This document shows, one piece after another, positions 1 to 11,125 of a stretch of DNA of 64,000 nucleotides. The translations under genes and the position numbers were made by a program. Source of the DNA: Galeopsis tetrahit (taxonomy: Eukaryota > Streptophyta > Magnoliopsida > Lamiales > Lamiaceae); NCBI GenBank assembly GCA_963675135.1, contig OY776130.1, forward strand, positions 61,413,808-61,477,807, given 5' to 3'. The stretch's first letter is position 1, and every line of letters starts with the position of its first letter. Below the pieces are notes generated by a model. That model was not told the DNA's origin and searched no databases. It saw only the letters and a list, made by a program, of their open reading frames with translations.

Positions 1-54
1 AATTCTAGAGAGTGTACGAGGCTTGAGTATGACCTAACTAGGTTACATGTTAAT

Positions 55-739
55 TGTCCCTCCGTTTCAGAATAACTTTCACATATAGGTAAACATGAAA
101 ATTTAAAAAGTGTAATAATGAGTAACGTTACGAGGGTTAATTATATAAACTCCATATAAAGTAAAGAAAATAATTGACGTGTATATATGTGAGTTAAAAG
201 TAATCATATTTTGTGTAAAATCCCCTATTATACTAATAGGGAGTTGAGTTTGCTTACGTGTCGTCTTCTGATTGATTTTGCTTACGATTCTGGTTAATTT
301 TGCCTACTGTCGTCTTCTGATTGATTTTGCCTAAATTATCAATTATGTAATACCAATTTCAATGTTACTGATTGATTTTACATAAATAATTCAATATCAA
401 TTAAAATCATTCAAATTTTTAATGTTACTAATTTCCTAAATTATGTAATACTGATTTCTTCACAATTAATAATCCTCTTTGCATTTGCTAGAATTTATTG
501 AAATTTAATTCACCTATGTACTAATAGGCATTTTAAAGATTATTTTGTATATTAATGAGAGGTTATATCAAGAAAATTTTCGTCTTCATTCTGTTTTGCT
601 TCTCAATTTTTCTAATTTTACATTACGCGTAATACGCGGGTGCTCATCTAGTTGAAGATATTGTAAATGTGAAGTTTATGGTGTGAAAGTTATTGTACGA
701 CGTTTCGAAAAAATGAAAGTTATTTAGGACGAAGGGAGT
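55..739. mobile_element. Stowaway-like MITE, split by a Helitron
   Basis: The left end (CCCTCCGTTTCAG then AATAACTTTCA) and the right end (TGAAAGTTATTTAGGACG then AAGGGAGTA) are inverted copies of each other. They match the CTCCCTCCGT-type termini of plant Stowaway/mariner MITEs. TA follows the right end; the left TA is a few bases away, so the left edge is uncertain by about 3 bases. Without the Helitron at 221-651 the element would be about 250 bp, a normal MITE size. No coding capacity is seen. Confidence 0.6.
221..651 (+). mobile_element. short non-autonomous Helitron
   Basis: The segment begins with TC after an A (TCCCCTATTATACTAATAGG). It ends with a GC-rich hairpin (ACGCG..CGCGGG near 625-640) followed by CTAG and then a T. 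This fits Helitron structure: 5' TC, a 3' hairpin, CTRR, insertion between A and T, and no target duplication. At 431 bp it has no coding capacity. The interior holds two partial repeats of a GTCGTCTTCTGATTGATTTT sequence. It lies inside the MITE at 55-739. Confidence 0.55.
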
Positions 740-2123
740 ACTAATTTTTTCCGTGAATTCAAAAGTTAATTATTTCTTTCATTTTTTTGGCAACACTCAC
801 TATCTATTTTTTTAATTTTATCTTTTCAACATTTATCTAAAAAATTTCTTTCTTGTTTTTTTTTTTTCTTATATTTCCTCTTAGTTTGAATTACTGACAA
901 TGAGAGTCTTCTTATCTTGAGGATATCTCATAAAAATTGAAACGAACGGGCTCTAACATAAGAATGACACACACAAATCAAAAAATTATCGAAAGATGAA
1001 AGTCTTTCTTACACGTAATTAATTAGTTCCTCTATGTAAAGAAATAGAAGATTGATCCATTAATTAAGCTGAGTCAATAATAACATAATTAAGTCACTCA
1101 AACATAGAATGATTTAATTAAAACCGTTCAGTTTTAAAATATTTTTCGACTATAATTAGTGAGCCCACGTCTCACACTACTATTTTTTTTTCCCTCATAT
1201 CTAATTATAGTCGAAATAAAACTTATAAATATATTTATGGAAGTTTTGTTAAATATATATCATAATTATATTATGAGTTCATTAAAAATTACAAATCATG
1301 ATTAAAAAGGCTGATACGATATTTTCAACAAAAAAAGAAAATGCAGTTACTATGTTATGGTTAATTAATATACATCTTTTTAAAGGATAATATATGAAAA
1401 CAATTAATTACAATTATAATTTTGTTATAATCACATGACATGTTTATTACATGTTCTAAAAATTAAATGTTGTTATAATATATTGCACATTTTAGCACTC
1501 TACTTTCCTTTGCAGAATTCATCATTTCTTGGTTTATAATTCCTCCATTTGAAAAAATAGATAAAATTGATTATTATTTTTTTAAGTAAACGAGTAATCT
1601 TGGGAAAAACAAATAATCTAATAAAATACAGAAGGAGTAAATAAAATGACAATTATTTATTTCTCAAGTATGAGTAAATAAGGTGACAGTTAAAATAAAA
1701 TAAAATTTGAGAACTTATTTTTGTGTGGCAATGGTTATGCTTTCCTCTTTGAGACAGACACTGCAAAAAGAACAAATGCTTATAAGTAAAATATACTTTC
1801 ATTATTCAGTAATACTTTCCACATGAGTCACACTTTTTAAGAAATAATTATAATGTATTGAGAAATAATTTAAATAAACATTTATACTTTATATATAATA
1901 TTGTGTACATTGTGAGTATGAAATTTAGAAACACTTTTATATTTTAAAGGTTGAAGATTATTATGAGAAAAACGGATGAGTAATTTATTTTCAGACTTTT
2001 TTGCTTTATTTTTTTACTAGCTTTCGTGAGAAATAGATAAGCACGCGCACACACAATTCTAAGAATATTACTCCTATATGAGAGAGAATGTTAAGACCGT
2101 GCAACTTAACTAGCTAGGAAGAG
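740..2123. other. AT-rich flank without a recognisable gene
   Basis: This stretch is very AT-rich with many stops in all frames and I see no coding feature. It contains one short hairpin at 1144-1216, listed separately. A degenerate pair of CTCC-type ends near 1535-1640 may be an old MITE but is too weak to call. Confidence 0.5.
1144..1216. repeat. short perfect inverted repeat (hairpin)
   Basis: TTTCGACTATAATTAG at 1144-1159 is exactly inverted at 1201-1216, with a 41-base loop. It could be a tiny palindromic MITE remnant. I saw no flanking duplication. Confidence 0.6.
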
Positions 2124-2131
2124 CTCGTCTA

Positions 2132-2404
2132 TAGGGTTGTTATTCGAGTTGAGCCGAGCCGATTATTTGAGGTTCGAGTTCGGCTCGACTCGTTAAATAG
2201 TCTAATGAACCTAACGAGCCTAATGGAGTTAAAAGAAAAAAAATTAGATATCGAACCTAACAAATCGAGCTCGAGTCGACTCGTTAGTAAATCGAGTATC
2301 TAACGAGCTCGAGCTCGATTCATTTAACGAATGAGTCGAGCTAAATTCGAATTTTATTGAATCGAACCGAGCTCACGAGTAGTTCGATTCGTGTAACAGC
2401 TCTA
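2132..2404. mobile_element. hAT-type MITE
   Basis: Ends TAGGGTTGTTATTCGA and (inverted) TAGAGCTGTTACACGA agree at 12 of 16 positions and have the YAGGG-like start of hAT termini. The flanks CTCGTCTA (2124-2131) and CCCGTCTA (2405-2412) agree at 7 of 8 bases, fitting the 8-bp hAT target duplication. The 273-bp interior is dense in GAGCTCGA/GAGTCGA palindromes, so the whole element can fold back. No open frame of note. Confidence 0.65.
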
Positions 2405-2412
2405 CCCGTCTA

Positions 2413-2938
2413 TTAACACCTCTCAAGAACGACCAGATCAAGCAGAGGCAAAAGTAATAGGGAGAGTAGTAGAATGAAGGCTAAACCTTTCTAATAAGGT
2501 AGTAACCCTGTCTTGTTTTGATATTGAGATGAAAGCTATGAAGTTTAAGCTGCTCACGATTTTCTAGTTTTGCATCAAGGACTCTCCCATTTGATTATGG
2601 ACCGAGGAGAGATCGGTGATTCTCGCTATCTTTTGACTAATTATCTAAATTATTTTTAATGTTTCACTAATAAAATATTTAATGATTATTATATAGTAAA
2701 ATACAAACATGTTACTCTTTTTTTTTCACGATTATGTTATTATTAGCTACAATCAATTGTTAAGAATATATTTGTTCTTTTCTATTACACAATTAATTTT
2801 GATATGTCAATTTCTTATTTTTTTTAAATATATTATTATACTAGTGTAAGACCCGCGTAGTACGCGGGGTTGAAATAAGTACATTTTATTAATTTTTAAT
2901 AATTATAATAATTTTTAACTTAATTTAATTTTATATTA
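2413..2938. other. flank with a possible Helitron 3' end on the minus strand
   Basis: Mostly AT-rich with no gene. At 2841-2868 the minus strand reads a hairpin (CCCGCGTA at 2852-2859 against TACGCGGG at 2861-2868) followed by a short spacer and CTAG then T. This is the layout of a Helitron 3' terminus. Its 5' end was not found; the CACTA element begins about 70 bases further on and may have landed inside it. Confidence 0.35.
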
Positions 2939-2941
2939 TAA

Positions 2942-3350
2942 CACTACAAAAACGCTCGTTTATGCCGACGGACGTATACCGACGGATTACCTTTCCGACG
3001 GCTGTACCGACAGAATTCAAAGTCAGAAGACTCTGCCGACGGAATTCAATTTCCGTCGGCTTTCCCGACGGAATGCCGACGGACACTCAGAACTCTCTAC
3101 ACGGTGTCGTTTTTGGGTCACCGGCCGACGGATTTTTCAGTCGGTATTGTAAATTTCTGTCGGTAACCGCGCCATATTATTGGGCCCTCGCGTGATAATT
3201 TTAAACGGGCGCGGATATATTTAAATTAGCCCTTACCGACGGAAATTTCCGTCGGTAACCGACCCGCATTAACTAACCGCCTCTTGATCGACTCCCAAAA
3301 TTAAATGTGGTCATTACCGACGGAAATTTCCGTCGGTAATGGCAATTTTT
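2942..3350. repeat. CACTA left terminal and subterminal repeats
   Basis: After the CACTA terminus the region holds about a dozen copies of CCGACGG/CCGTCGG. Several are paired as near-perfect 20-bp palindromes at about 3235-3258 and 3318-3340. In En/Spm such repeats bind the element's DNA-binding protein (TnpA) and control transposition and promoter activity. The same motif recurs at the right end and between the GRF and TNP2 genes. Confidence 0.85.
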
Positions 3351-4258
3351 TTTTGTATATAAACTGAAGAACAGATTACTTCTTTCTCTTTCGAGAGAAA
3401 GAAACTCCCCCCCTCCTCCCTCCTCCCTGTTTCTATCTCCCGTCTTCATCGCGCGAAGAAGAGGCTCTGCCGAGGTGATCTCTCGACTCGATTAGAAAAT
3501 CTATACGGTACGCTTTCTTAATTTGTTAGTAATTAATTTTTAAGTTATATTGTATTGCCTATAATTATGAATTAAATTGCATGTGTTAATTTAATTTGTT
3601 ATATAGATTAATATGAAATTGTTTGTAGTTGATGTATATAGTTAATTATTTTGAATGTATGTAGTTGATATATCTAATTAATTAGTTATATTGTAAGTGG
3701 ATAATTGCCTATATATAGCTAGTTCATGTATATAGTTATTTGTAATAAATTGATGTGATTTGTTAAGATCGATATTGCATGTTTTGCATAATTGATGTTA
3801 TATATATAGTTGATATTATTGTTTAATTTGCATATACGTTGGAGTGGAGTTAATTACATAATTAAATTATGATATTGTACGTTATAATTAGCTAGATTAA
3901 TATTGTTGATTTACTAATTATGAAATTATTGATTAAATTAGGGGCTTTGTTAATTATATTAGGAAATTGTTATTTTAAAGTTAGAAAAAATTGTTACTAA
4001 ATTTATTAGGTTATAGATTGTTAATTAAAATTGGAAATTATTGAATAAATTAGTTATTGTTGAATAAAATAGGAAATTAGTTATTGTTGAATAAAATAGG
4101 AAATTATTTATTAAAATAGGTTTTTATTGATTAAATTAGGTATTGTTGATTGAATAAAAAATTATTTATTAAAATAGGTTATTATTGATTAAAATAAGTT
4201 ATTATTTAGGGATTAAATTTTAATTTATTAGATTATTGTTTTTTATTAAATTAAATAG
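3351..4258 (+). promoter_or_regulatory. TNP1 promoter, leader and probable leader intron
   Basis: A TATA-like GTATATAAAC at 3355-3364 lies just inside the subterminal repeats. A CT-rich, GC-richer leader follows (about 3380-3505). From about 3508 (GTACGC) to 4258 the sequence is AT-rich and ends in TAG directly before the ATG at 4259, so a leader intron with its acceptor at 4257-4258 is likely. The donor position is a guess. Confidence 0.45.
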
Positions 4259-5573
4259 ATGACTGGAGATGGTGCTGGTGGCTCTGGTGGCTCGGGATTT
4301 CACGGGGCCTCCGGGTCACGTAGCCGATCGAGGAAGAGTCGATCCAAACTTAGACCCGAGGCGCCGGCTCCTATACTGCCACGAACACCATTGTCGTCGC
4401 CTCCGCCACCCATTCCACACCCGTCGCCTAATCAGCCGTCGTCTCATTCGTCTGTCCGGGACCATCCTGCTGTTCCTGCTCGGGATGGCCGGGAGCGCGT
4501 TTGGGTTACAAGTGGAGGAGTGTAAGTAATTAAATACTTTTATTGTTTAATAATTAATAATTAATTAATTTCGCATTCGTTTTACAGATTGTTACCTGGT
4601 AACGAGGTCTCCAGGGCATGCACGATTGCTTTTGGCTCTTTACCGATCTCTGCGGGTGCAATTACCTGGTCGAAGGTCCCAAAACAAAAAAAGTTGGCGT
4701 ACTTCGAGGAATTTCAGGTAGTAATTAATTACTTAATTATTTAATTAATGTTTGTTAATTTGTTCAATAATAAACAATTTATTATATGTGCAGAAACAAG
4801 CCACTTGGAATCGGAATATGTACTCAGACCAGGCTATGTTCAAGTATTTCAGTAAATCGGCGCAAGAGCGGTATAAGGATTTAATGTACGAATGGAGAAT
4901 GGCATGGCGGAGCGATGGGACGACGCAGAGCTTGGGTAAGGATGATAATGATGTTGTGTTGTGGGATTCATTGACGAGGGAGTGGCTGGATCCTGCGTAC
5001 ATCAGGAAGTGTGAGATTGCTAAGGTCAACCGGAGATCCGACGTTGGGGGTGGGATGTCCAGGCATCGATGTGGAGCCCGGTCCATCCTTGAGCGGTCGA
5101 TTGTCATTGTAAGTGTTTATTAATTTTTTAATTAATTTCAATAAATTTAATTATATATTTAGTATATATATAATACATAAATTTAATTATTAGGAACGGG
5201 AGACGGGGCGTGTACCCACTCACTTGGACCGGATGAGCATTGCTCATCCATTTAATGCTGATACACAGCAATCCACGTACGGGCGCACAACTAACCTCCA
5301 CGTAAGTAATAAAATTGTTTAATTAAATACATTTTTTATAATTTATTCTATTAATTTAAAATTATTAATTATGTAGTTGGAGATGCACCGGAGGATGGCC
5401 GAGATCGGAACTCAAGTCGACCCTACTCAAGCCGGAACCAGCAGTGCCCCTACAGTCGAGGAGGTGGACCAGGCTTATTTGGAAGTTGCCCCCACCACCC
5501 CCGGACGAGTTCTGGGCCTTGGTCGTATGAGCGCTGATGTCAGGTCCGGCGCTGGTCCGTCCCAGACGGCATC

Positions 5574-7395
5574 TGACTTGTTCGTATTTTGGATAAGTTT
5601 CCCAAGTAGAATTTCGTTCCAAGAATTTAATTAAGTGCCAATGAATCCCTAAAGTTGCAAGTTATCATGCCATTGTAGTAGCTAAACTCGTTTGTTTGGA
5701 TTTTCGGGAATATAAAAAAACAAGTATTAAACTAGATAAACTAAACACAAAGAAACGAACGAAAGCAATTACACGATATCTAACTTCCTTTCGAAAGTGC
5801 AAGGTGAGAAGGTATTGTCTCGGGTGTATCCATTTTGTAGGTTGTGTGGTGAATTATTGGGGAAAAATACACAAATTAAACCTAATGTGTTGGGTAGAGC
5901 TAAAGGCTATCACTCGTGTGTGTCTACCAATCCCTTGTGAGGCCTAGGCAAACACGTGCATTGACAAGCAATTATTTCGTCTAATCAATGCCATAGGATC
6001 GTAGGATAGTGTCCCATAAACACGTTCAACACGGTTACTAATGTTTATAAGACGCCATTTCACTAATCTAATAGACGACCTCTAATCGACTAGTGTCTAG
6101 TGTCGTCGATCTAAGCAACTAACCCCCGGTCGGTGTAGCTAATTACTATGTTAATTCTAATAGATTAATTCAAGCTCATACACACATTCTAAATTATGCA
6201 ACCCAATACGGTCGTTGAAGTCGACAAAACTAAGAATGTTAGCTAATAGGGTGAATTAACCAATTGAATCATGCAAATTACCACACTAGAAGCATATACA
6301 CCCAATTCCTAAGCTAATCATGCAATTGATCCATAATTACACCACATAACCACCAGAACTTCAACACCCTAGGCAATTGAGACTTAGCCCATGGTTCTAA
6401 GATAGAAATCCATGGCTAGAATGCAAGAAATCACAAATTCCATCACAATTAAGAAATCAAATGCAAGAAATAAGAGAATTGGGAAATTGAAATGAAAATT
6501 AAAGAGATATCACCTTAAAACTTGAAATGTAGCTACAAACTTCAATTACTTACAAAGCCCAATGGAATTCTTCACTTGAATCCTCAAACTACACAAGAAT
6601 CTAAGCTAACTATGGAATGAAATTGCAAAAATATGGAAAACACCTATAACTATGTGTGAGTGTGTGTGAATTGCTCTCCAAGGTGTTGTGTGTTCCACAA
6701 AACTGAAAATAGGGCCCTTTTATATGTTGCAATAATTCCAAAACTGAGTTTTTGCACTTTAGCCCTTCGAAATTGGAGAAAATGGCCTAAATACCCCGAG
6801 TTTGATGCGACCCGGCCGGGTGGCTCCCACCCGGGCATGCCACCCGGCCAATTGACGAAGCTGTCCCACTTTTGGCCTTGCCCGGGTCGAAACCACCCGG
6901 CCGGGTGGGTTTCACCCGGGCGAAACTCGAAGCCATTGGATTTTTAACCTAGCCCGGGTGGAATCCCACCCGGCCGGGTGGGTTCCACCTGGGCCAAACA
7001 CGAAGCTTCACCTTTTCACTCCTTGGCCGAGTTAAAGTGACCCGACCGGGTCAATTCCACCCGGCCATGTGGTGTCTACCCGGCCGTGTGTTGTCTTTTG
7101 GCACGTCATCTCGTTTCCTTGCATAACTTTTGCCTCGGATGTCGGATTGACTCGATTCCTTTGGCTAATTCACTCCGTTTCTCGAGACGAATCCAACCGT
7201 GCACTCCTATTTCCGGTCCGGTCACTTGTGGTATGTGTTTTGCTCCAAATTTCATCGTATTTCCTACAAAATCGACAAAACACAACCTTTCTCTCATTTC
7301 GGCTTAAACAATCATATTCAATGTATAATTCCATGAAATCAACATCAAATGAACTTCAAATATGCATCTTCAACGTGTAAATTACACCCTAATCA
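5574..7395 (-). repeat. Athila 3' LTR
   Basis: On the minus strand it starts TGATTAGGGTGTAATT and ends AACAAGTCA. It is the 1822-bp partner of 23672-25493. Around 6805-7090 it carries a GC-rich block of CCACCCGGCCGGGTGG palindromes that stands out from its AT-rich surroundings. The outer 5-bp GCATC is at 5569-5573. Confidence 0.93.
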
Positions 7396-8821
7396 ACTCC
7401 CCCAAACTTAAACCGTTGCTCGTCCCCGAGTAACAAAAGAATAAAAGCAAGAGGTTGTACGATTGCAAATGGATAATCAATGAAAGATCCCACGTCTCCG
7501 ATGAATGAAATGAATTCTTCTTCCTCAAGATACATTCTCAAAATGATCACAAGTTCATCATTGAAAATCAATCTAGTTACCCTACACATGCTCAACATAC
7601 AATAACAAGTGATGGTGATGACAATATCCAAATGCTCAAGTTCAACTCACAAGATATAGTGTTTCTCTCAAACACTCAAACAAATTACGGACAATAGACA
7701 CTCATCAATCAAATCACGCATTGCAATTGCCATAAGCTTGCCCAAGCTCTACAATCTTTCCACCACAACATGTTCAACTATGAGATCAATAGGTCTTAAA
7801 CAAGGACGTAACGTTGGCTCTTTGGACGGGGTATGATAAATATGGAGGAAGTGACTTTTCTAGTGGAGAACGAAAGTCGTTTTTCAACACATCAAGCTTA
7901 TGCTCATAAGGTTTACACACCTTCGTTCTCATTTTCATTCAAATTTCTCACATGCAATCATCTCCTCATCTCCTCATCTTTTGTAGTCAATCACTCACCC
8001 TTTCAATTTATTTTCTTCTAAAGCACTTGGGGCTCATTGTCCCTCTTCTCTTTTTTAATTTTTTTTTTTTTTTTTTTTCATCCCTTTTATCTTTTTCTTT
8101 CTTTTCACAAACTTGCCAATTTTTCTCCTCAAGCTAAAGACATTTAAGCATATGTTTTACCACTCTCTTTTTGTTCTCCACTAGAATTGGGCATCAAAAG
8201 CTCAAAAAGTTAAATGGTTAAACATTGTAGGTTACCAAGAGAATGGGAACTCAAGCTCAAACGGGCTAACTACGAAAGATTTCTTTGGTTATTGGAAAAA
8301 TATGGCTAAGTGACTTGTAGTACGAAAGATGGCCTATATCATATCTCAAAGTATCACACAAGTATGATCTCAAGCAAGAACTTGGGCAAGTTCTAGAAAA
8401 ACAAGTAATGAATTGATCCACTCAAGAATGAAATAAAACCGAACTCATGTTTGGTTCAAAGCTCAACTCTCACCGGCTCATTCAATACTCAATCATTCAT
8501 CAATCATCATCACCCATCCCTCATTATGTATGCAAAACATCGATAGACGAATAGATGACTACAACATGAACAAGATGACTCATTCCAATCATGTACACAT
8601 TCAAGGAATCGAATTCACCACAAACTATCATCAAATGTGTCTCAATGATTATACCATTCAACAATTTATAACCCAAACACAATCTTAAACATTCATTCAC
8701 CACACATTCCAACTCACACATAATTCAAAACAATAACAATCATCCATCAAATATTACAAATCTCAAGGAATTAATTCGAGTACATATTGAACACAAAGCA
8801 TAAAGGGAATGGAAAAGATAA
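7396..8821 (-). other. Athila polypurine tract and 3' noncoding tail
   Basis: Next to the LTR, the minus strand reads AAGTTTGGGGGAGT (7396-7409), the primer site for plus-strand DNA synthesis. The rest is noncoding: short frames only, a T-rich stretch near 8055-8110, and text that recurs (inverted) at 45835-46815 in the second Athila relative. It ends at the AGGGT duplicated by the nested element. Confidence 0.75.
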
Positions 8822-9870
8822 AGGGTTGTTGGTCCCTGAGACGAGTTTAAGATCAGCTGACTTGATGTCTGCTGATTGTGTGGAAAATAAACTAACTCTT
8901 CAAAGTAACTAGTCTGCTGATTTCACTAGGGGCCTAGGACTAGTTAGTCGACTGATTAATTACTTATCGGAGTTAAGTGCGGAATTGTAGTGTGCCCATA
9001 AATATTATACTCGTCTATTTAATAAATATAGTGTGTAAAACAGTTTATGCACAAATATGTATGAAAAGACTTGAAATGTAAAGTGCAGAATGTAAATAAC
9101 ACATTGATTTATAGTGGTTCGGATATACGTTCCTACGTCCACTCTCACGTCCTAACGTGATGTTTAATCCCTTTAATTTACCCAAAATTACAAGGGCCTT
9201 GACCTTTATAGTCCCAAGGGTAGGACTTTGAGATTTGAGCCGTCCTAACAGCTGCGGTCTCCACAAGTGATTGTAAGCACTTGCACTTCCCCACAAGTGA
9301 TTGTAAGCACTTGCACTTGAACTCCACAAGTGATTATAGAGCACTTGGACTCTTTACAGTGATGAACACTCAACTTGGCTTCTAGGGGTTTATGGTAGAA
9401 GGTGGGTTTTGTGTATATGAACTAGGTGAGAATTTCCCTTACAATCTGTTTTAGCCTCATGCTAGGATTGGGAAATTCTCTCTAAGCTATGGATATATAT
9501 GAGTGGTTGCACTGGCTTAGATGGTATGAGTTCACTCACTGGGGATGAGGTGATGCGTGTTGAATCTTCTTTAATGATCTTCTTGAGCTCTTCTTATTTC
9601 TGGAGTTTATGACCTTTGCTCGACCTTTGCATCTCACACCTCTTCACTCATTCCCAATGATGTATGGACTCATTTATATAGTGTTGATGTTTGAATGTTA
9701 CCGTTGGATGATAGCAATTCAAATCTCCACTAATTTGGGAATTGCCAATCTCTTGATTTGATATGATTGAATATTACCATTGTCATGTAATTTCAATCAT
9801 ATCTTTGACTTTCCTTTCTTGTGCGTATCTTGTCAATCCTTGACTTCAACTCTGATTGGCCTTCCTTTAA

Positions 9871-10215
9871 TTGAGTAAGAAGACTTCTACTCTGCTGGTA
9901 AGAAGACTTCACTCTGCTGGTAAGAAGACTTCTACTCTGCTGATAAGAAGACTTCACTCTGCTGGTAAGAAGACTTCACTCTGCTGTCTTTACTCAGCTG
10001 TCTTTACACAGCTGCTGTTTCTTCTCAACTGTTGTCTTTACTCTGCTGTCTTTACTCAGCTGGCTTTACACAGCTGCTGTCTTTACTCAGCTGGCTTTAC
10101 ACAGCTGCTGTTTCTTCTCAGCTGCTGTCTTTACTCTGCTGTCTTTACTCAGCTGGTTGTAAGATGACTTCTACTCAGCTGATGTAAGACGACTTCTACT
10201 CAGCTGATGTAAGAT
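9871..10215. repeat. CT/GA-rich tandem repeats inside the left LTR
   Basis: About five copies of a ~22-bp unit (AAGAAGACTTCACTCTGCTG) are followed by CTGCTGTCTTTACTCAGCTG repeats and three GATGTAAGATGACTTC-type units. The other LTR (12174-12545) has the same array with small unit differences, so unequal exchange after insertion is likely. Open frames across the array are by-products of repetition. Confidence 0.75.
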
Positions 10216-11113
10216 GACTTCTGGTCTTGGTCTTCTCTTCTCTTCTTGAGCATTGACATGTCTTCTCTTCTAACCAGAGTCCTATCTATTACAAGATGTA
10301 TAATAAAGTTGTCTATACAATACAACTTATCCTATTACATGATTGATTTGGTTTATCAAAACTAAACTAAGGATATTCATATCCCAATAATTTCCCCCTT
10401 TTTGATATAACCAAATCATCTAACACTAACTGAAGCAATAAAGAACAGACAGTGCTAGAGTCCATATAATAGTGCATAAGAGTAAAAACAGAAGGCTTTT
10501 GTATGAGGACAATGAGAAGTTGTCATTAGATGAGATAACTAGATGTTATCTCCAAAAGCTAAAAAGATGAGTTTTATTAATATTGCACTTTACAAGCACG
10601 GACTCACCTAATCAGCTATTACAAAGGTCTTCTTATCTACTCTTCAGCTAATATGTTGCAAATCAGACGACTTCCAATTAAGCTCTTCTTGCCTTCAGGT
10701 CTTCAAACAACTTGATCATCTTGATCTCCTCTTCTTGCTCATACGCGTGTAAATCCAAATAGGGCTAGAACTCAGCTGAGCTGATGTTCCCCCTTAGTTG
10801 TTGACCTGTTCTTAACACACAATAATCCAAATACATGCAAGTATGATTTTTATGAAAATAGAATGCATGCAAAACAGTTTTTAAAAAATGGATCTATTCA
10901 GGTGACCATTGAAAACAATAAAACGTGTTTTTGATGGCTCAAACGATGGAATTTGGCCAAAAAGCATTACATGTCACTGCAAAGCAGTGAGTTCGATTCA
11001 AAACATCAATTCCACTTTAAAAAGTGTACTCACACGTTAAATTCTGAAAACAACAGAAAAAGTGCAGATTTTCGAAAATCAAAAATTCAAAGCAATGGTC
11101 TTTTGAACACACG

Positions 11114-11125
11114 GCTCTGATACCA
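11114..11125 (-). other. primer binding site, tRNA-iMet type
   Basis: The minus strand reads TGGTATCAGAGC two bases from the LTR edge at 11128. This fixes the element as minus-strand oriented, with 11128-12707 its 5' LTR. Confidence 0.85.

Noticed and set aside
1535..1640. Possible degenerate MITE (TCCTCCATTTGAAAA against TTTTATTAGA-type ends)
   Set aside because: Terminal pairing is weak and no TA duplication is clear.
5696..5947. Frame repeated identically in both Athila LTRs (also 23794-24045)
   Set aside because: Lies within the LTR antisense to the element and has no recognised domain; chance frame copied with the LTR.
9871..10167. Cys/Leu-rich frame in the copia LTR (and its twin at 12172-12480)
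   Set aside because: Translation of the CTGCTGTCTTTACTCAGCTG tandem repeats within a noncoding LTR.
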